Origin: Diplonema japonicum
Lineage: Eukaryota; Euglenozoa; Diplonemea; Diplonemida; Diplonemidae
Assembly (NCBI GenBank): GCA_964019335.1
Contig: OZ025664.1
Coordinates: forward strand, 661,279 to 725,278
Direction of reading: 5' to 3'
DNA: 64,000 nt
Position numbers and translations under genes: made by a program. The notes under the pieces were generated by a model. The model made no database searches. It was not told the DNA's origin and saw only the letters and a program-made list of their open reading frames with translations. Below, piece after piece: positions 61,652 through 64,000 of this stretch. Positions within the stretch are counted from its first letter, which is position 1. Each line of letters begins with the position of its first letter.

Positions 61652-64000
61652 TTTTTTTTTTTTTTTTTGCATCAAGGAGAACAGAAAGAAAGAAAACGAA
61701 AAGAAAAAATGGGGAGAAAGAAAAAAAGAAAAAAGAAAAAAAAATTGAAACACAGACAAAGAGATGAAGAGAATAAGCAAACTTCATTTTTACACATACA
61801 TGTCAACATCCAAACCCCTCTTTTTTTTATATTTAGCTCTGGAAGCAGTTGCATCAGCATAGCTCCGGACTTGCCTGGGAGGGGGCTTCAGCATAGCTCC
61901 GGACTTGCCTTGGTGGGGCTATAATAGACAATAGATACGGAAAACTTATTCTCGGGAGGGGCGTGGTTGTTTTTATTTTATTATAACTTTCTCCCTGGGA
62001 AGCCTGAAAACGAAAAACGGGCAAAGAAAAGGGGAAGAAAGAAAAAGGGAAAAAGAAAAAGCGCTTACACCCCCTGCTCTCTCCCACCCGCTAGCCTACT
62101 TCGTGAAAGCCGAGAATTACACAGGTTTTTTTCTCTTCTTGAATGAAATCCACTCCTTGTTTCTTTACACTCCTTGTTTGCTTTGCACCGGCTCATTAGA
62201 GCGTTGCGCATCTGAAAAGAATATTTTAAGAAAAAACTTCAGGCCTCAGGCCTATCCTGCGATACTGCCATATTCCTTTTTTCCCCCTCTGCTTTCCAAT
62301 TTACACTACAAAGGGGATTTCACTCTGTTATGAAAAACTTGCCCCCTTTTTTTTTTTTTTTTTTTTTAGATTTGAAAAAAGAGAAAAGAAAAAGAAAAAG
62401 GAACGGATGCTTCCACAGCATTGAAATGCAAAGGGGGAAAAAAAAGAGGGGAGAAGAGGGAGAAAGAAAACTACTACTGGATCAATATTAGTTGATCCCC
62501 CTATCCACCTATCCAGTATAGTGGTGCACCTTGAAGTGACTGCGGTATATACCCCCCTTAGTGATTCCCCCCTCCCCACCCCCCTCAATTTATTTTTGCC
62601 CCCTTTTATTTATTTATTTCCCTTTCTGTTGCATTCACTCCAACTTTTGCTCCTTTCTGCTTTCACTAATATCGATGCGATAGAGTTGGCACCTAAATGG
62701 TGAAGGCAAGAAATGGAGGATTTTTTTTGGGGGGGTGTGGGGGAGAAGGGAAAACCAAAAAAAAGAAAGGAGAAAAAAAAAGCTTGAGTCCCTCCCTCTT
62801 TTGACGTGTCGAAAAAAAAAGAAAATATTTTTTTTTTCTTTCGCTACTTCCTATTAGTGAGAGTTCTACCCCCCCCCCCCCCCCCCCCTCCCATCGCCAT
62901 TTCCAAGCTGGATGAACTATAGTGGTCTCCAGCACCTTATTTCTTTTTTTTCCTTTTTTTTTTTGTACTTTTTTACTTTTTTGTTTTTTCCTTCCTTCTT
63001 TGTTCAGTTTGTGGTTAGGTTGTTCCCCTTCCCCCTTCAAATTTACACGAAAGGGCCCAAAACTGCAAAGTGATGCCTGTCCTTCAGAGAGAAACAAGAA
63101 AGAATACCTCACTTATGTCACTACCGTCTGTCTTCCTCATCTTTCAACCCTCACGTCACATCTCTAAAAGTGTCTGAAGCAAAGGTTATAGGTTGGGGCA
63201 GTTAGCCGCAACACATGTTCTTAAGTGACCCCATGAGTTGGGGAAGGGTACTTTTCACGTTTTCACGAGATATGAAGGGTTTTTTTTTTTTTTTTTCTTT
63301 TTTTTTTCTATACCTATCTTTATGACTTCGGCCATTCGTTTTCTTTTTTTTTTCTTTTTTTTTTTCTGATTACTTTGCCTCCCTTCCCCACAGGTCTCAC
63401 TTGGCCCATAAAAGTGGATTTTTCAACGAGAATAACAAGTTAAAAAGCTTTCTCATTTTTTTTTTGGACAGAACGAGGTGGCCGCGCTAGTGGGTGAGCG
63501 CAAGAACGCTGGCCCTTTTAAAAAATGTCCGATAGCTTTTTGTTTTTTTTGTTTTTTTTTTTGTTCATTGTCGCCCGCTCTGGTCAAATCAGGAATGAGT
63601 CTTGTACCCCTTTTCTCTTTTTTGTTTAATGTCTTTTTTAGCACGTGTCTTCTTCTTTGTTCTTTATTAAATGTTGAGCATCATCATGAGGGTGCGCCAC
63701 TGCGGTGGGTCGTTGCTGCTTCTCCCCTATCATAGTTTTTTTTGTTTTTGAAATGCCCGCAGGAGCGAAGGCACTGTCCCAAAGAAGGTTGCTGCAAGAA
63801 ATGACCTGAAAAGATCAGCGTAGCAACCGCGCCCCTAGCTCTTTGTGTTATGGATTGGTAACAGACGGAGCTGCTTTCCAGCAGCAACCAGCACAATACT
63901 CTACATGTCAAAAAATGGCACAAATACACCCAGCATCTAGCCTTGGATTAGATTATCACTACTTCCCGCAAGGGGATAACATTCCTCCCTTCCTTCCTCT
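61652..64000. other. Gene-poor spacer
   Basis: No gene supported. It is A/T homopolymer-rich with a C-run at about 62871-62888, a 34-bp tandem duplication at 61857-61924, and a balanced island at about 63760-63960. That island carries an AGGTTGCTGC/GCAGCAACC inverted repeat (about 63786 and 63881) and a small GCTGCT/AGCAGC hairpin. It may hold an RNA or the start of the next gene's leader. Confidence 0.55.
61857..61924. repeat. 34-bp tandem duplication
   Basis: Two adjacent 34-base units share GCATAGCTCCGGACTTGCCT and diverge only in the last third. Confidence 0.85.

Overview
This window is nuclear DNA of a eukaryotic protist. It carries about 26 protein-coding genes, and every one outside a transposon is on the + strand. 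Most start a few bases after a pyrimidine-rich tract ending in AG. Many are interrupted by very short GT-AG introns (31-98 nt, often GTATG...ACAG). A one-directional gene array, AG acceptors just before start codons, TTAGGG-type interstitial repeats, a TDY-type MAP kinase and flagellar genes point to a euglenozoan with spliced-leader trans-splicing. A diplonemid fits best because true cis introns are also frequent. This is inference; no spliced-leader RNA gene was identified here.

Layout. 1-2431: tail of a cut gene, a dispersed repeat and homopolymer-rich spacer. 2432-4631: an AIR9-like protein ending in a CaaX box, then tRNA-Lys(CTT) at 4874. 4947-7503: spacer. 7504-12072: two coiled-coil proteins and an SMG7/EST1-like nonsense-mediated-decay factor. 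14507-17867: two uncharacterised proteins and a four-exon protein kinase with DFD in place of DFG. 17868-19555: spacer with dispersed repeats. 19556-26794: a secreted AA10 lytic polysaccharide monooxygenase with a CBM1-like tail, a degenerate kinesin, an LRRC56/ODA8 flagellar protein, a broken small gene and a TauE/SafE transporter. 28301-33599: membrane and acylated proteins plus an acetoacetate-decarboxylase-like protein. 33600-37143: spacer with three more repeat copies. 37144-43166: a membrane-anchored SGNH hydrolase, an unknown protein and an EF-hand/beta-helix surface protein. 43612-59063: a TDY MAP kinase, three PDZ proteins (one with a new-looking Tudor/UBA/PDZ/PH arrangement), an ankyrin protein, a Neo1/ATP9-type lipid flippase and a PHO80-type cyclin. 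59229-61651: a DNA transposon with long inverted repeats and two minus-strand ORFs. 61652-64000: no gene seen.

The genes do not form one pathway. They look like a normal polycistronic housekeeping, signalling and surface mix. The signals least explained by known features are four families of short dispersed repeats (two copies each) in the spacers. One of these folds back on itself, with a compensatory base change between copies.

Limits: splice sites were called by eye from reading frame and motif. Family names rest on recognised motifs, not on database searches.
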